64,000 nucleotides of DNA, from NCBI RefSeq assembly GCF_910577135.1, contig NZ_CAJTLL010000005.1, forward strand, positions 68,154 to 132,153. Reading direction: 5' to 3'. The position numbers and the translations under genes are program-made. Of this stretch, positions 55,091 through 64,000 are shown one piece after another. The notes below the pieces were generated by a model. The model was given only the letters and a program-made list of their open reading frames with translations, had not been told where the DNA came from and did no database searches. The stretch comes from an uncultured Helicobacter sp. GTDB taxonomy: Bacteria > Campylobacterota > Campylobacteria > Campylobacterales > Helicobacteraceae. The stretch's first letter is position 1, and every line of letters starts with the position of its first letter.

Positions 55091-55543
55091 TTATTTTTTG
55101 AAAAATTTACTATTTTCGGGATTTGATGTAAAGGCAAGTTTTGAATGCTCTAAGCCCTCTTCTTGAATAGAAGCGATATGTTCTAGCTCCTCATTAGAAA
55201 GGTTATGAAAGCAAGGGTGGCTTACATTTGTAAATAATAGAATCTCACGTAGCAAGTCATTATCGTGTAAGAGAATCTGCACAATACCCTCATAGTCAAT
55301 ATCTACAAATGCACCAATATTTTCATTCCCAAAACCCGCTTCAAAACTCATACCCTTATGCTTTAACTCAATGCTCTCAAACGTATAACCCGCCAAGACA
55401 AAAAGCGTAATATCAGTAAATGTATCGCTAATATGCCGAGGGAGGGGGGGTGTAAAATGCGTATATTTCATATCACATAGAATATTAAAGTTTATCCTCT
55501 CTTTAAGTAAAAAATCTAATATATCTCTTGTATGAGAAAGCAT
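55091..55543 (-). CDS. Conserved hypothetical protein downstream of pepF
   Basis: The ATG at 55543, with AAGAGA upstream, lies seven bases after the pepF stop and is preferred over the frame beginning inside pepF. The 150-residue protein is soluble, His- and Glu-rich with alternating strands (TLFVLAGYTFESIEL, GAFVDIDYEGIVQILL). No family recognised. Likely cotranscribed with pepF and hisS. Confidence 0.65.
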   Translation of the reverse strand: MLSHTRDILDFLLKERINFNILCDMKYTHFTPPLPRHISDTFTDITLFVLAGYTFESIELKHKGMSFEAGFGNENIGAFVDIDYEGIVQILLHDNDLLREILLFTNVSHPCFHNLSNEELEHIASIQEEGLEHSKLAFTSNPENSKFFKK

Positions 55544-55550
55544 AATTCTC

Positions 55551-57383
55551 TTAAATACCGGAGAAAATAGAATCTTGTGCATTCACTAACTCCTTAAATT
55601 CTTCAAGCATTTTTTGCACTTCACCCATACCAATGAGCCAAAACTTATCGCTCTCTAGATTTAATCCAAACGCACTAACAAGCTCCTTAGGGCTTTTGCT
55701 TCCCCCGAGTGAAAGGAATTGCGTATATTTTTGAATAAACTTTTCCCTGCTTTGAGGTGTTTGCTGTGATTTATATAAGCCAAAAAGTGCCAAAACAAGC
55801 AGCTGTCCATAGCTATACGCATAGCAATAAAAAGGTGAATGCACGAAATGCGGGATATAGCACCACCAGCCATCATAATTTTTGCTTAATTTGAGGCTGC
55901 TCCCAAACATCCGTTCATTTTCCTCACGCCATATTTCATCGAAATTTTCAGGCTTTAGCTCATCGCCTTGAGCGTGGATTCTGCGTTCAAAATGCGTCAT
56001 CACCACTTGACGAAAAAGTGTAGAAAAAATATCCTCTAGTTTTCCTGCATACAGAGGGATAAGATCCTCTTTACTAAGAGTATTCTTTAGCGTGTCAAAA
56101 AGTAACATTTCGGCAAATACAGAGGCGGTTTCAGCAGTGGTAAGAGGTGTATCCATATTGAGATAGCCTTGCGTTTTAGATAATTCTTGATGCACCATAT
56201 GCCCGAATTCGTGGGCGATTGTAAATACATCTCGCCGTGAATTTGTGTAATTAAGCAACACATAAGGATGTGCACTAGGCACACTTCCGTGGCTAAATGC
56301 CCCCCCTCGCTTATGTGGTGCAGGGTGAGAATCTACCCAACCCTTGTTTAATGCCTTCAATGCAATATCCTTAAAAGTTTTGCTAAAGTGCCCAAAGGAT
56401 TTTAAAACAAGCTTTAAGGCTTCATCATAGGGTAAATTACAGGCATTGCTTTCAAGTGGGGCATAGCGGTCATAATCTTTCAATGCCTTTAAGCCAAGTA
56501 GCTTTGCCTTTATTTGATAATATTCCCCTACAAAGCCATAATGTGCGCTTACCACATCTATGAGCTTATCTACACTCTTTTGTGTCGCGGCATTTGAGAT
56601 ATGGCGGAAAGATTCGGGGAGCTTGTATCCACGCAAATGCGTCATAATATGCAAATCTTTGCGCACCATATTCAGTATATAGGCTAGGAGATGGCGAGAT
56701 TGTTTAAGCTTTTGTGTAAAGATTTTTTGTGCTTCTTTACGCACCGCGCGTTTGGGATGATGGAGGAGGCTTAAAATCTCCTCTTCACTTATTTTTGCTT
56801 TTTTTGCTCTTTTATCTTGCTTGGATTCCATTTTAGAATCTGCTTTTTTTCTATCCATTTTGGGAGATTTAAATTGGAGATTAGCTAAATGTTCATCAAA
56901 AAGCCGTGAAAATGCTCCTACCCCCACAGGTGAAGTCGCTAAAAGTATTTTCTCTTCAGCTAAAGAAAGCTGATAGCTATCTTGCTCGATAAGCTTTTGC
57001 AAAAAATACTTATATTGTGGCACATTTGCAATAATCTCCTTTTGTTTTTGAGCGGGTAATTTACAAAATTCTAGCTCGAAAAACAGCACAAGATTCTGTG
57101 CCTGTGTAGTTTGCATTTCATACTTAGCATACATATCCCCTTGCGTTGTATCCTTTGCAAAACGCAAAAACACATACGTCATCACACGCCCAAAGCCTTC
57201 TAAAATCTCCTCATATTGCTTGATGACCTCACAAAACAAAGTAGGTTCGATGCTTTCAAGCTGCTGTTCATATTGCTTAGCAAACTGCTTTGCCTTGCGC
57301 GTATTTGCCACCATAAAACGTTCCATTTGCTCTTCACTCTTAAAAAGCGCGTTTAAATCCCACTGGCTAGATTCTCTATTCAT
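55551..57383 (-). CDS. pepF: Oligoendopeptidase F (M3 family)
   Basis: A 610-residue zinc peptidase. The metal site is AHEFGHMVHQ with the downstream glutamate in TTAETASVFAEML, both diagnostic of M3B. It cuts cytoplasmic oligopeptides. A Lys-rich insertion (DRKKADSKMESKQDKRAKK) around residue 178-196 is unusual for the family. Lies between hisS and a conserved small gene, same direction. Confidence 0.94.
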   Translation of the reverse strand: MNRESSQWDLNALFKSEEQMERFMVANTRKAKQFAKQYEQQLESIEPTLFCEVIKQYEEILEGFGRVMTYVFLRFAKDTTQGDMYAKYEMQTTQAQNLVLFFELEFCKLPAQKQKEIIANVPQYKYFLQKLIEQDSYQLSLAEEKILLATSPVGVGAFSRLFDEHLANLQFKSPKMDRKKADSKMESKQDKRAKKAKISEEEILSLLHHPKRAVRKEAQKIFTQKLKQSRHLLAYILNMVRKDLHIMTHLRGYKLPESFRHISNAATQKSVDKLIDVVSAHYGFVGEYYQIKAKLLGLKALKDYDRYAPLESNACNLPYDEALKLVLKSFGHFSKTFKDIALKALNKGWVDSHPAPHKRGGAFSHGSVPSAHPYVLLNYTNSRRDVFTIAHEFGHMVHQELSKTQGYLNMDTPLTTAETASVFAEMLLFDTLKNTLSKEDLIPLYAGKLEDIFSTLFRQVVMTHFERRIHAQGDELKPENFDEIWREENERMFGSSLKLSKNYDGWWCYIPHFVHSPFYCYAYSYGQLLVLALFGLYKSQQTPQSREKFIQKYTQFLSLGGSKSPKELVSAFGLNLESDKFWLIGMGEVQKMLEEFKELVNAQDSIFSGI

Positions 57384-57404
57384 TGTTGCTCCTTTTTTGG
57401 CTCT

Positions 57405-58754
57405 TTAAATTTTCATCTCCGCTTCCTCATCTTCTTGCACCAAAGTAAGCGCCTTAAGGAAGCTAATATTATCCATTTGCATTCCTGAAGTCATATTCTT
57501 AAGCGTGAGGGTTTTTGAGTTAAATTCACTCTCGCCAATCACCATCACAAATTCGTGTCCCTTTGTATTTGCATATCCAAATTGTTTTTTAAGCTTACTC
57601 ACTTCCGGATAGACCTCGATAGACACCTTTGAGCGGCGGAAAGATTCTGCAAGGGTATGGGCGTATCCAAAATATGCCATATCCATACATACGATGAGTG
57701 CACGGGCTGAAGTTGCCTTTTTATCAAGCAACTCTAACTCCTCTAATGCCGCTAAAAGCCTATCTATGCCGATACTTGCTCCCACACCACTCATTTTTTC
57801 CTTAGAAAATGTGCGCGTAAGATTATCATAACGCCCACCAGAGCATACGCTCCCAATACTCTTTAGCGCATTTAAAGTGCTTTCATACACTATCCCTGTG
57901 TAATATCCCAATCCACGAGCGATTGAGAAATTCACGCGATAGGTATCCCTATCCATTTGCAAAAGCGCAAGCACCTCATACAAGGCTTTTAAATCATCTA
58001 AACCTTTTTTGATAGAATCATTCCATTCAGCCATAAAGGCAATTTGTTTAAAAAAGCTTTCACTATCACCCTGTTGCTTGATTGAAGTATATTCTAGCAG
58101 TTTATCAACTTGAGTGCTATCTAATCGTAATTCCCGTTGCAATTCAGCCCCCACGCCATCTTTACCAATCTTATCAAGCTTATCAATAATACGCAAAGCG
58201 CTATTTATATCCTTTTGCCCACTCACGCCACAATACTCGCAGATTCCATTAAGGATACTGCGATGATTAAGCCAAATAGTAAATTCATCTATCCCAAGCC
58301 CCACAAGCGAAGCATAAATCACCTGCAGAATCTCCGCATCACAAGATATACTATCACTCCCTATAAAGTCAAAATCACATTGCGTAAATTCCCTATATCG
58401 CCCTCTTTGCGCCCTCTCCCCGCGAAACACATTCCCAATAGCAAATCGCTTAAAAGGCAAATCCACTTCGTTTTTATATTGCGATACAAAGCGCGCTAAA
58501 GGCACGGTCAAATCAAATCTCAAAGCAACATCCCGCCCCCCGTGGTCTTTGAAACGATATAGCTCTTTTTGTATCTCATCGCTGCCCTGCTTTACTAACA
58601 CATCGGCATATTCTAAATGTGGCGTTTCAATAGGCACAAAGCCAAAGCTCATAAATACAGCACTTAATTTGTTTAATAAAATAGTCTTTGCGAGTGCCTC
58701 TTTAGGCAATCTATCTCTGAATCCACTCAATGTGCGAGGGGTAACCAACGCCAT
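57405..58754 (-). CDS. hisS: Histidyl-tRNA synthetase
   Basis: A 449-residue class II synthetase with motif 2 ([20 protein letters not shown]), the histidine-A box ([13 protein letters not shown]), motif 3 ([12 protein letters not shown]) and a C-terminal anticodon domain. AGGAGG lies just upstream of the ATG. Downstream pepF follows 21 bases later. Confidence 0.96.
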   Translation of the reverse strand: MALVTPRTLSGFRDRLPKEALAKTILLNKLSAVFMSFGFVPIETPHLEYADVLVKQGSDEIQKELYRFKDHGGRDVALRFDLTVPLARFVSQYKNEVDLPFKRFAIGNVFRGERAQRGRYREFTQCDFDFIGSDSISCDAEILQVIYASLVGLGIDEFTIWLNHRSILNGICEYCGVSGQKDINSALRIIDKLDKIGKDGVGAELQRELRLDSTQVDKLLEYTSIKQQGDSESFFKQIAFMAEWNDSIKKGLDDLKALYEVLALLQMDRDTYRVNFSIARGLGYYTGIVYESTLNALKSIGSVCSGGRYDNLTRTFSKEKMSGVGASIGIDRLLAALEELELLDKKATSARALIVCMDMAYFGYAHTLAESFRRSKVSIEVYPEVSKLKKQFGYANTKGHEFVMVIGESEFNSKTLTLKNMTSGMQMDNISFLKALTLVQEDEEAEMKI

Positions 58755-58941
58755 TTACAAACCTCCTAGCAGTAATGCCTTTACTTCAAATTTTATAAAA
58801 GCTTTCATTCTACCTTAAAAATGTTTTATTTTAACTATATTCCAAAAGTAATTTAAGAAAATTATGCCTTTTGCTAACAGATTTTTAGCTTTTTAGCTTA
58901 CAATACGCTTATAATCAAAGTCTAAAATATCACTATACGGA

Positions 58942-60261
58942 GTGCAAGGAAAAGTGTTTTTTACAAAAGATATACACCATATCCACACATCTCAAGTTAA
59001 AAGCATTCTCTTACGCCTGCCAAATTGGCTAGGCGATAGTGTGATGGTATCTCCAGCATTTGAATGGCTTAAAAAAAGCTTTGAAACAGCGCAATTTACC
59101 CTTGTAGGCACGAAAGCGAGTTGTGGAATCTATGAGCGAGATAAACGCGTGAAAGCCATTTTTATAGACACTACCAAAGCCGCATCTTGTAGAATCATCG
59201 CTACAAAGGCACTTGCTAATAAAATAGGCACACACGATATTGCCATTAGTTTTAGTAATACCTTTTTTTCTGCCCTGCTTTTGTATTGGAGTAAAAGCCC
59301 TTTGCGTATAGGCTATGGTAAAAATGCCCGAAACTTCCTCCTCTCTCACCCACTTACTTTACACAAATATCATCAAAATAGACTCAAACACCAAGTGCTT
59401 TTATACCTTGAACTTATCACTCCACTATCACAAGTGCAAAATTATGCGATCAAAACCCAGAATAGCGCAGATTTTATACAAGATTTTGCATATAAAAATG
59501 ATAAACACAAAAAAGATTCTATAAATCTCTCTAATCACTCACATATAAAAATCTCGCACGATGAGATTCTTACCTACCTTGCCACACAGCCGCTTCATCT
59601 CATCTCCTCGCCTATCACGCTCCCTACAAAAAGTTATGCTATAGGGATTAATCCCGGAGCCGCTTTTGGCAGTGCAAAATGTTGGGAAAAATCATATTTT
59701 ATTGATATTATTAAGCATTTTCTCACACAAGGCTATGATGTCTATCTCTTTGGCTCAAGTGAGCAATCCCGCGCGAATGTAGAAATCGCCCAATCTTTTA
59801 TCAATCACCCACAGGCGCAGTTTTTTCATAATCTCACAGATAAAACAAGCCTCACGCAGCTTATTGACTACATCGGCGCGATGAATGTGTTTATCACTAA
59901 TGATAGCGGACCTATGCACATTGCTGCTGCCTTAAATGTCCCAATGATAGCTATCTTTGGACCCACAAATATTGATGAGACAGCCCCTTATAGCCCCGCT
60001 CCCCTGGCACAAAATCACACTTTAGAGATTCAAAGTGCTGCAAATATGCGAGATACGCAAGATTCTATATCCCCTCACATTATAGAAAATCCTCCACAAT
60101 GGGTGCTACTCTGCAAATATGTGCCTTGTGCGCCGTGCAAAAAGCGTGAATGTCCCCTCACTCATCATCGTTGTATGACACTTATCACACCACAGGAGGT
60201 TATCACTCACACTATGAATCTGCTAAAAAATAATGACAAAAGGCTAAATAATGATACTTGA
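58942..60261 (+). CDS. waaF: ADP-heptose:LPS heptosyltransferase II
   Basis: A GT9 transferase adding the second heptose to the LPS inner core. The 439-residue frame starts with GTG; a second GTG twelve bases on has AAGGAAAA upstream and may be the true start. Motifs: LPNWLGDSVMVSPAFEWLK, INPGAAFGSAKCWEKSYF and TNDSGPMHIAAALNVPMIAIFG in shorter pieces. An insertion around residue 165-210 and a Cys-rich C-terminus (CAPCKKRECPLTHHRC) are notable. Overlaps the next gene by 11 bases. Confidence 0.93.
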   Translation: MQGKVFFTKDIHHIHTSQVKSILLRLPNWLGDSVMVSPAFEWLKKSFETAQFTLVGTKASCGIYERDKRVKAIFIDTTKAASCRIIATKALANKIGTHDIAISFSNTFFSALLLYWSKSPLRIGYGKNARNFLLSHPLTLHKYHQNRLKHQVLLYLELITPLSQVQNYAIKTQNSADFIQDFAYKNDKHKKDSINLSNHSHIKISHDEILTYLATQPLHLISSPITLPTKSYAIGINPGAAFGSAKCWEKSYFIDIIKHFLTQGYDVYLFGSSEQSRANVEIAQSFINHPQAQFFHNLTDKTSLTQLIDYIGAMNVFITNDSGPMHIAAALNVPMIAIFGPTNIDETAPYSPAPLAQNHTLEIQSAANMRDTQDSISPHIIENPPQWVLLCKYVPCAPCKKRECPLTHHRCMTLITPQEVITHTMNLLKNNDKRLNNDT

Positions 60262-60877
60262 AGCACATTCAACCACACCCTTACAGCATTATAAAATTTT
60301 GAGTAATACGATCACGCCGCGACCTATTGCGTGGGTAAGCACGATTTTCCCCAATGGTGGAGTAAATCTCGCGCCTTTTAGCTTCTTTGCTCCCATTAGT
60401 GTGAATCCGCCTATTTTTTCTATCTGTATGATGCAAAAAAGCGATGGATTAGAAAAAGATAGTTTTAAAAATATCTTTCACACGCACAAAGCAAGTATCA
60501 GTATGTGCGAAATTTCGCATATTCAAGCATTGCATAATAGTAGCGCGGAGCTTGAGTTTAATATGAGTGAGGCAATTGAATTTGACATACCGCTTGAAAT
60601 CGTGCAATCAGGCTATCCTCCTATACCTAAAGGTGTAAAAGTCGCTTTTATGTGCGATTTGTATGATGTCTTAGAGCTAGGAGAAGCCAAAAGTGTGCTT
60701 TTAGAGGCTAAAATTTTTTATATAGATGATAGCATTTATAGGGAGGACTTGCACCTTAGCCCAAACTTCATTGGTCGTGTAGGGCGCATTTATAGGTCTT
60801 TAGGAGCGGAGATTATCCCTACACAGACAAATCCTACAGAATCTACAGCCCACAACCCAAAGGAGAGCGATGAATAA
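60251..60877 (+). CDS. Flavin reductase-like protein
   Basis: A 208-residue FMN-binding split-barrel protein of the flavoredoxin/flavin reductase family, with TPRPIAWVSTIFPNGGVNLAP and FAPISVNPPIFSICM near the N-terminus. It starts inside the end of waaF and its stop overlaps dapE by eight bases, so all three are cotranscribed. Substrate unknown. Confidence 0.85.
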   Translation: MILEAHSTTPLQHYKILSNTITPRPIAWVSTIFPNGGVNLAPFSFFAPISVNPPIFSICMMQKSDGLEKDSFKNIFHTHKASISMCEISHIQALHNSSAELEFNMSEAIEFDIPLEIVQSGYPPIPKGVKVAFMCDLYDVLELGEAKSVLLEAKIFYIDDSIYREDLHLSPNFIGRVGRIYRSLGAEIIPTQTNPTESTAHNPKESDE

Positions 60878-62108
60878 ACCCAAAACCTCTCTAAATAATC
60901 ATCATCAAGGATTGCCTATGCCTATTACATTCTTACAAGAATTGATTACCTATCCCACCATCACACCCAAAGAATGTGGGATTTACAAGCATATTTTAGA
61001 TAAGCTCCAACCCATCGTGCAAAGTAAAGGGCTTGATAGCCTCATCATCGAGCAAGAAAAAGCAGGAGTGAAAAATCTGTTTTTTGCCATAATGCCTAAA
61101 AATACTGATAAAAGCGCACTTTTTCATTTATGCTTTGCTGGGCATATTGACGTCGTGCCTACGGGAGAAAATTGGTCTTTTGAGCCATTTTCAGGCTTGG
61201 AAAAAGAGGGCTATATCTGCGGTCGTGGTGCACAAGATATGAAAGGCGGCATAAGTGCGTTTATTTGCGCGATTTGCGATTTTTTAGAATCTTCGTCTTT
61301 TGAAAATTCTACATTAATGCTTTCTATTTTACTTACAAGCGACGAGGAGGGTGAAGGCATTTATGGCACAAAATATATGCTTGAGCAGCTAGAGAGGGAA
61401 TCTTTGCTCCCTCATAGCTGTATTGTCGCCGAGCCTACGAGCATTCAACGCACGGGTGATATGTGTAAAATTGGCAGACGCGGCTCAATTAATGGCATAC
61501 TCACCATTCAAGGCAAGCAAGGGCACGTAGCCTATCCGGAAAAATGTATCAATCCCATAGAATTGCTAGGAGATAGGCTTGGTGCATTAGCCGGTGCAGC
61601 ACTAGATAATGGAAATGAGTATTTTACGCCCACACGTCTAGTCATAACAGACATTCGTGGCGGTATGGAGGTGGTAAATGTAACGCCGCAGAATCTTAAA
61701 ATAATGTTTAATGTGAGATATTCGCCTTTAAGTAATGTAGATTCTATTCGGGCTTATATTGATTCTGTGCTTAGCTCACTGCCTTATGAGCTAAGCCTTA
61801 AAGTTAGCTCATTACCCTTTATCACGCGGCAGGATAGCCCTCTCATACAAACACTTTGTGAGGCGATTAAGCATACAGCACAAATCACACCTACATTAAG
61901 CACAAGCGGGGGTACAAGTGATGCGCGATTTTTCGCACAATATGGGATAGATGTGATAGAACTTGGTGTGCCAAATGATAGAATCCACGCCATAGATGAA
62001 CGTGTATCCATAAAGGATATTCTTACTCTGCGCGATATTTTTCTTCATTTTTTACATTTAAAAGCAAAGAGTGCTAATCCTCTTATTGCAAAGGAGCATA
62101 GCACTTAA
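60870..62108 (+). CDS. dapE: Succinyl-diaminopimelate desuccinylase
   Basis: An M20-family enzyme giving LL-diaminopimelate for lysine and peptidoglycan. The frame has 412 residues; the family start is MPITFLQELITYPTITP (ATG at 60915). Metal ligands: H in CFAGHIDVVPTG, D in GRGAQDMKGG, E in TSDEEGEG, E in VAEPTS and H near the end in NDRIHAIDE. MurE in this window uses its product's epimer. Confidence 0.95.
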   Translation: MNKPKTSLNNHHQGLPMPITFLQELITYPTITPKECGIYKHILDKLQPIVQSKGLDSLIIEQEKAGVKNLFFAIMPKNTDKSALFHLCFAGHIDVVPTGENWSFEPFSGLEKEGYICGRGAQDMKGGISAFICAICDFLESSSFENSTLMLSILLTSDEEGEGIYGTKYMLEQLERESLLPHSCIVAEPTSIQRTGDMCKIGRRGSINGILTIQGKQGHVAYPEKCINPIELLGDRLGALAGAALDNGNEYFTPTRLVITDIRGGMEVVNVTPQNLKIMFNVRYSPLSNVDSIRAYIDSVLSSLPYELSLKVSSLPFITRQDSPLIQTLCEAIKHTAQITPTLSTSGGTSDARFFAQYGIDVIELGVPNDRIHAIDERVSIKDILTLRDIFLHFLHLKAKSANPLIAKEHST

Positions 62109-62179
62109 AAACGCAATGTGTGGCACTTACTTGTGAAGCACAAATCTATAGACACATAACCTACACAAAGGAGCAATAA

Positions 62180-62830
62180 ATGGCAATTATTGGTAAACTC
62201 ACCCAACTTGATTGGTTTTTTAAGGCTTATCCTATGCTTAAAGAAGCAAAAGACTATATGCTTAATGCTACAAACCCTACCCATAGCATACATAAAAGGA
62301 TTATTGAACTTGACTTAGCAGGGCAGGAACGCAAAGAAGTGAGCTATGCACTCTCACAAGGTGTGCGAGCCATCGAGCAAACCTATCATCTTAAAGAAGC
62401 TAAAAATGCGTTTTTTGAGACACATCGCGCATTTATTGACTTTCAACTTGTGGTAGAGGGATATGAATATATGTGTATTGGTGATAGGAGCGCGTTTGAT
62501 GTGAAGATTCCCTATGATGAAAGTAGAGATTTAATTGTATATGATAATGCCTTACCATACAGCTTATATTCGCATTACAAGGCTTTACATATAGAAACTA
62601 GCAATCATAAAACTACTTTGCCAAAAGTATGTCGCCCTTTTCCTATTGATGAATCTCTCAACACACCCTGTCGTAGCAATATACTTCTAACAAGTGGGGA
62701 TCTAGCGGTATTTTTCCCTAATGATGTGCATGCGGGAGGATTAGAATTAACGCCAAATATCAATCATAATGTTATGTCTCAAGTAAAAAAAAGTGTACTC
62801 AAGGTGCCCGTATCGCTCCTTGGGTTGTAA
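62180..62830 (+). CDS. YhcH/YjgK/YiaL (TabA) family protein
   Basis: A 216-residue cupin-like protein with the family core THRAFIDFQLVVEGYEYM and VFFPNDVHAGGLE (metal-binding histidines). Relatives include the TabA toxin-antitoxin biofilm regulator and sugar-processing proteins linked to sialic acid use. CAAAGGAG precedes the ATG. No sugar operon nearby. Confidence 0.85.
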   Translation: MAIIGKLTQLDWFFKAYPMLKEAKDYMLNATNPTHSIHKRIIELDLAGQERKEVSYALSQGVRAIEQTYHLKEAKNAFFETHRAFIDFQLVVEGYEYMCIGDRSAFDVKIPYDESRDLIVYDNALPYSLYSHYKALHIETSNHKTTLPKVCRPFPIDESLNTPCRSNILLTSGDLAVFFPNDVHAGGLELTPNINHNVMSQVKKSVLKVPVSLLGL

Positions 62831-62970
62831 CTCTTTTCACAAAAACAATAAACTTTTGTCTTATAGTTTCATAAAATAATATACTCAAAGTTAAATCTAT
62901 AACGCTATGTTATAGATTTAAGAGGTAAACATATATAAGATAAGCTCTAAAATGTAGACTTATAGTAAGG

Positions 62971-63546
62971 CTACACGCTAAAATATATAGCCAAGATAGT
63001 AACGATAAAGCCTATTCCCATTACTCCAAAGCCACTTTTACATTTGCCCTTGCAAAATGAAGTCATAATAAGCCCAGAGAGATAGAAAAGTATCATAGAT
63101 AGCCCAAAGCACACGGCAATAAAGTCAAAAAATGTGAATTTAAAGCCCCCGAGCTCAAATTTTGTCCCCCCGCTTTTGTGCATCATCATCAGCACACCAT
63201 AGAGGTTTCTATCTGCCACATTAAGTATCAAGCCTTCTTTTTGGTCATTCATTATCGTAGCTGAATACTTGACATTCCCCATACTTGGATTTCCTCGAGC
63301 CATTTTAATTTCTGTATTGCTTGGGATTCTAAGATTATTTTCTTCTAGCACATTGATGATAAAATCTCTTTCTTCACCTTTTTTAGGCTTTAAATCTAGA
63401 GGGATTTTAGTGATAGTCGCCCCTGAATTTTGCCGTATCTCAAAGATATAGAGTGCTCCTGTAATAGCATAAATCAATGCTGCAGGAAGAAAAAAAAGAC
63501 TAAGGTATAAATGGATTTGCATCCAAAGTTTGCGATGAAGTTTCAT
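62971..63546 (-). CDS. PepSY-associated membrane protein
   Basis: A 191-residue protein with four hydrophobic helices: one near the N-terminus following MKLHRKLWMQIHLYLSLFF, two in the middle and one at the C-terminus, with a periplasmic PepSY-like loop (residues 45-125). The Lys-His-rich start and layout are those of PepSY_TM proteins, often tied to iron-siderophore reduction. A Fur-box-like dyad lies about 100 bases upstream. Confidence 0.8.
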   Translation of the reverse strand: MKLHRKLWMQIHLYLSLFFLPAALIYAITGALYIFEIRQNSGATITKIPLDLKPKKGEERDFIINVLEENNLRIPSNTEIKMARGNPSMGNVKYSATIMNDQKEGLILNVADRNLYGVLMMMHKSGGTKFELGGFKFTFFDFIAVCFGLSMILFYLSGLIMTSFCKGKCKSGFGVMGIGFIVTILAIYFSV

Positions 63547-63648
63547 AATGGAGTTTCCTTTGAAATAATATAAATACTCACAATCTTATCTAAATAATGT
63601 GAGCTATGTGTGAAATTTATTATCAAATTACCTTAGAGCAATACCAAA

Positions 63649-63670
63649 ATAATGAATAAATTCTCATTAT
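63649..63670 (-). promoter_or_regulatory. Candidate Fur box upstream of the PepSY gene
   Basis: ATAATGA (63649-63655) and TCATTAT (63664-63670) form a perfect dyad spaced by eight A/T-rich bases, similar to Fur binding sites, upstream of an iron-type PepSY gene. Confidence 0.45.
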
Positions 63671-64000
63671 TTTTCGCGATGATGGGGAACTACAAGTTTT
63701 ATGTTGGTTGCCTCCATCCTATTCTAATTCTCATAATAACAAATGGATCGTCTCATCATTGCGAGGGTAATGCCCCCAAATAATCTATAAACAAAGACAG
63801 ATGGCTCTTCTAAGATTCCCTTGCAATCACAGGAAAATATAGATTTACTAGTGAGGACAAACGCTTCACATATATACTTTATTAGTCTTTGCTCTCGCCT
63901 CGCAATAACAAAGCAAAAAGTTACCAATCCGCCCTAAAACTTATCCAATATGCTCTTGCAGGCAAGATTCTTTGATAGGGATTAATATATGATGTGCCAC
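63671..64000. other. Gene-free right end of the window
   Basis: No gene is supported here. A minus-strand frame (63724-63927) starts with CFVIARREQRLI-like text and lacks a ribosome site; it looks like part of a dispersed noncoding repeat of Helicobacter rather than a protein gene. Confidence 0.4.

Noticed and set aside
63724..63927. Minus-strand 67-codon frame with CFVIARRE
   Set aside because: No ribosome site; looks like translated noncoding repeat.
1..64000. CRISPR array or rRNA operon
   Set aside because: No regularly spaced direct repeats and no rRNA-like sequence were seen.

Overview
The window looks like a chromosomal segment of an enterohepatic Helicobacter species. The evidence is AT-rich DNA, the order glmM-lspA beside rpsT-prfA, the trio nfu / TPR-like gene / murE, a XerH recombinase, a tmRNA whose tag reads ANNANYAPAYAKVA, and G/C homopolymer tracts in surface-glycan genes. 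The species cannot be fixed from sequence reading alone.

Layout. 0-6.3 kb: a cut-off membrane protein gene, a YhhQ-type queuosine-precursor transporter, psd, nadA, a secreted bacteriocin-like peptide with an outer-membrane beta-barrel gene, and a PfpI/DJ-1 gene. 6.42-16.68 kb: an integrated 10.25-kb element with every gene on the minus strand. 16.7-33 kb: xerH, a PAP2 phosphatase, ssrA, an agmatine deiminase, tsaD, murE/nfu, two divergent glycan-related genes each with a G10 tract, gltS with an extra periplasmic domain, tRNA-Val, lspA, glmM, rpsT, prfA and a broken fucosyltransferase. 33-64 kb: mainly housekeeping genes (nrdA, typA, purL, ppsA, ppa, phoH-like, pepF, hisS, waaF, dapE) plus a TonB receptor, a TraF-like outer-membrane protein and conserved Campylobacterota genes.

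The main discovery is the 10.25-kb element. It encodes a double-jelly-roll (DJR) type major capsid protein, an A32/FtsK-like packaging ATPase, a string of tiny and tail-anchored membrane proteins, a lytic transglycosylase, a 3-TM holin, a serine recombinase and a rolling-circle-type replication initiator. This is the gene set of a small tailless, membrane-containing phage of the PM2/corticovirus kind, and the size matches too. The element is flanked by 15-bp repeats of the core of a XerH dif site, and xerH begins 72 bp beyond the right copy. Removing the element in silico rebuilds a dif site with perfect 8-bp arms. It therefore appears to use the host XerH, as an integrative mobile element exploiting Xer.

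The attachment site lies inside the replication gene. The 67 codons at the left end and the reading frame at the right end join exactly in frame when the two att cores recombine. Integration therefore cuts rep in two and excision should restore it.

Several element genes (rep, the serine recombinase, a small early gene, a tiny membrane peptide) carry single-base indels in short homopolymers, so this copy may be decaying or the assembly may hold homopolymer errors. Similar single-base lesions occur in a GT-C glycosyltransferase (three) and a SPOR-NlpC/P60 hydrolase (one), and a GT10 fucosyltransferase is split by about 330 bp of repeat-rich DNA. The long housekeeping genes read intact, which argues for real decay in the accessory genes.
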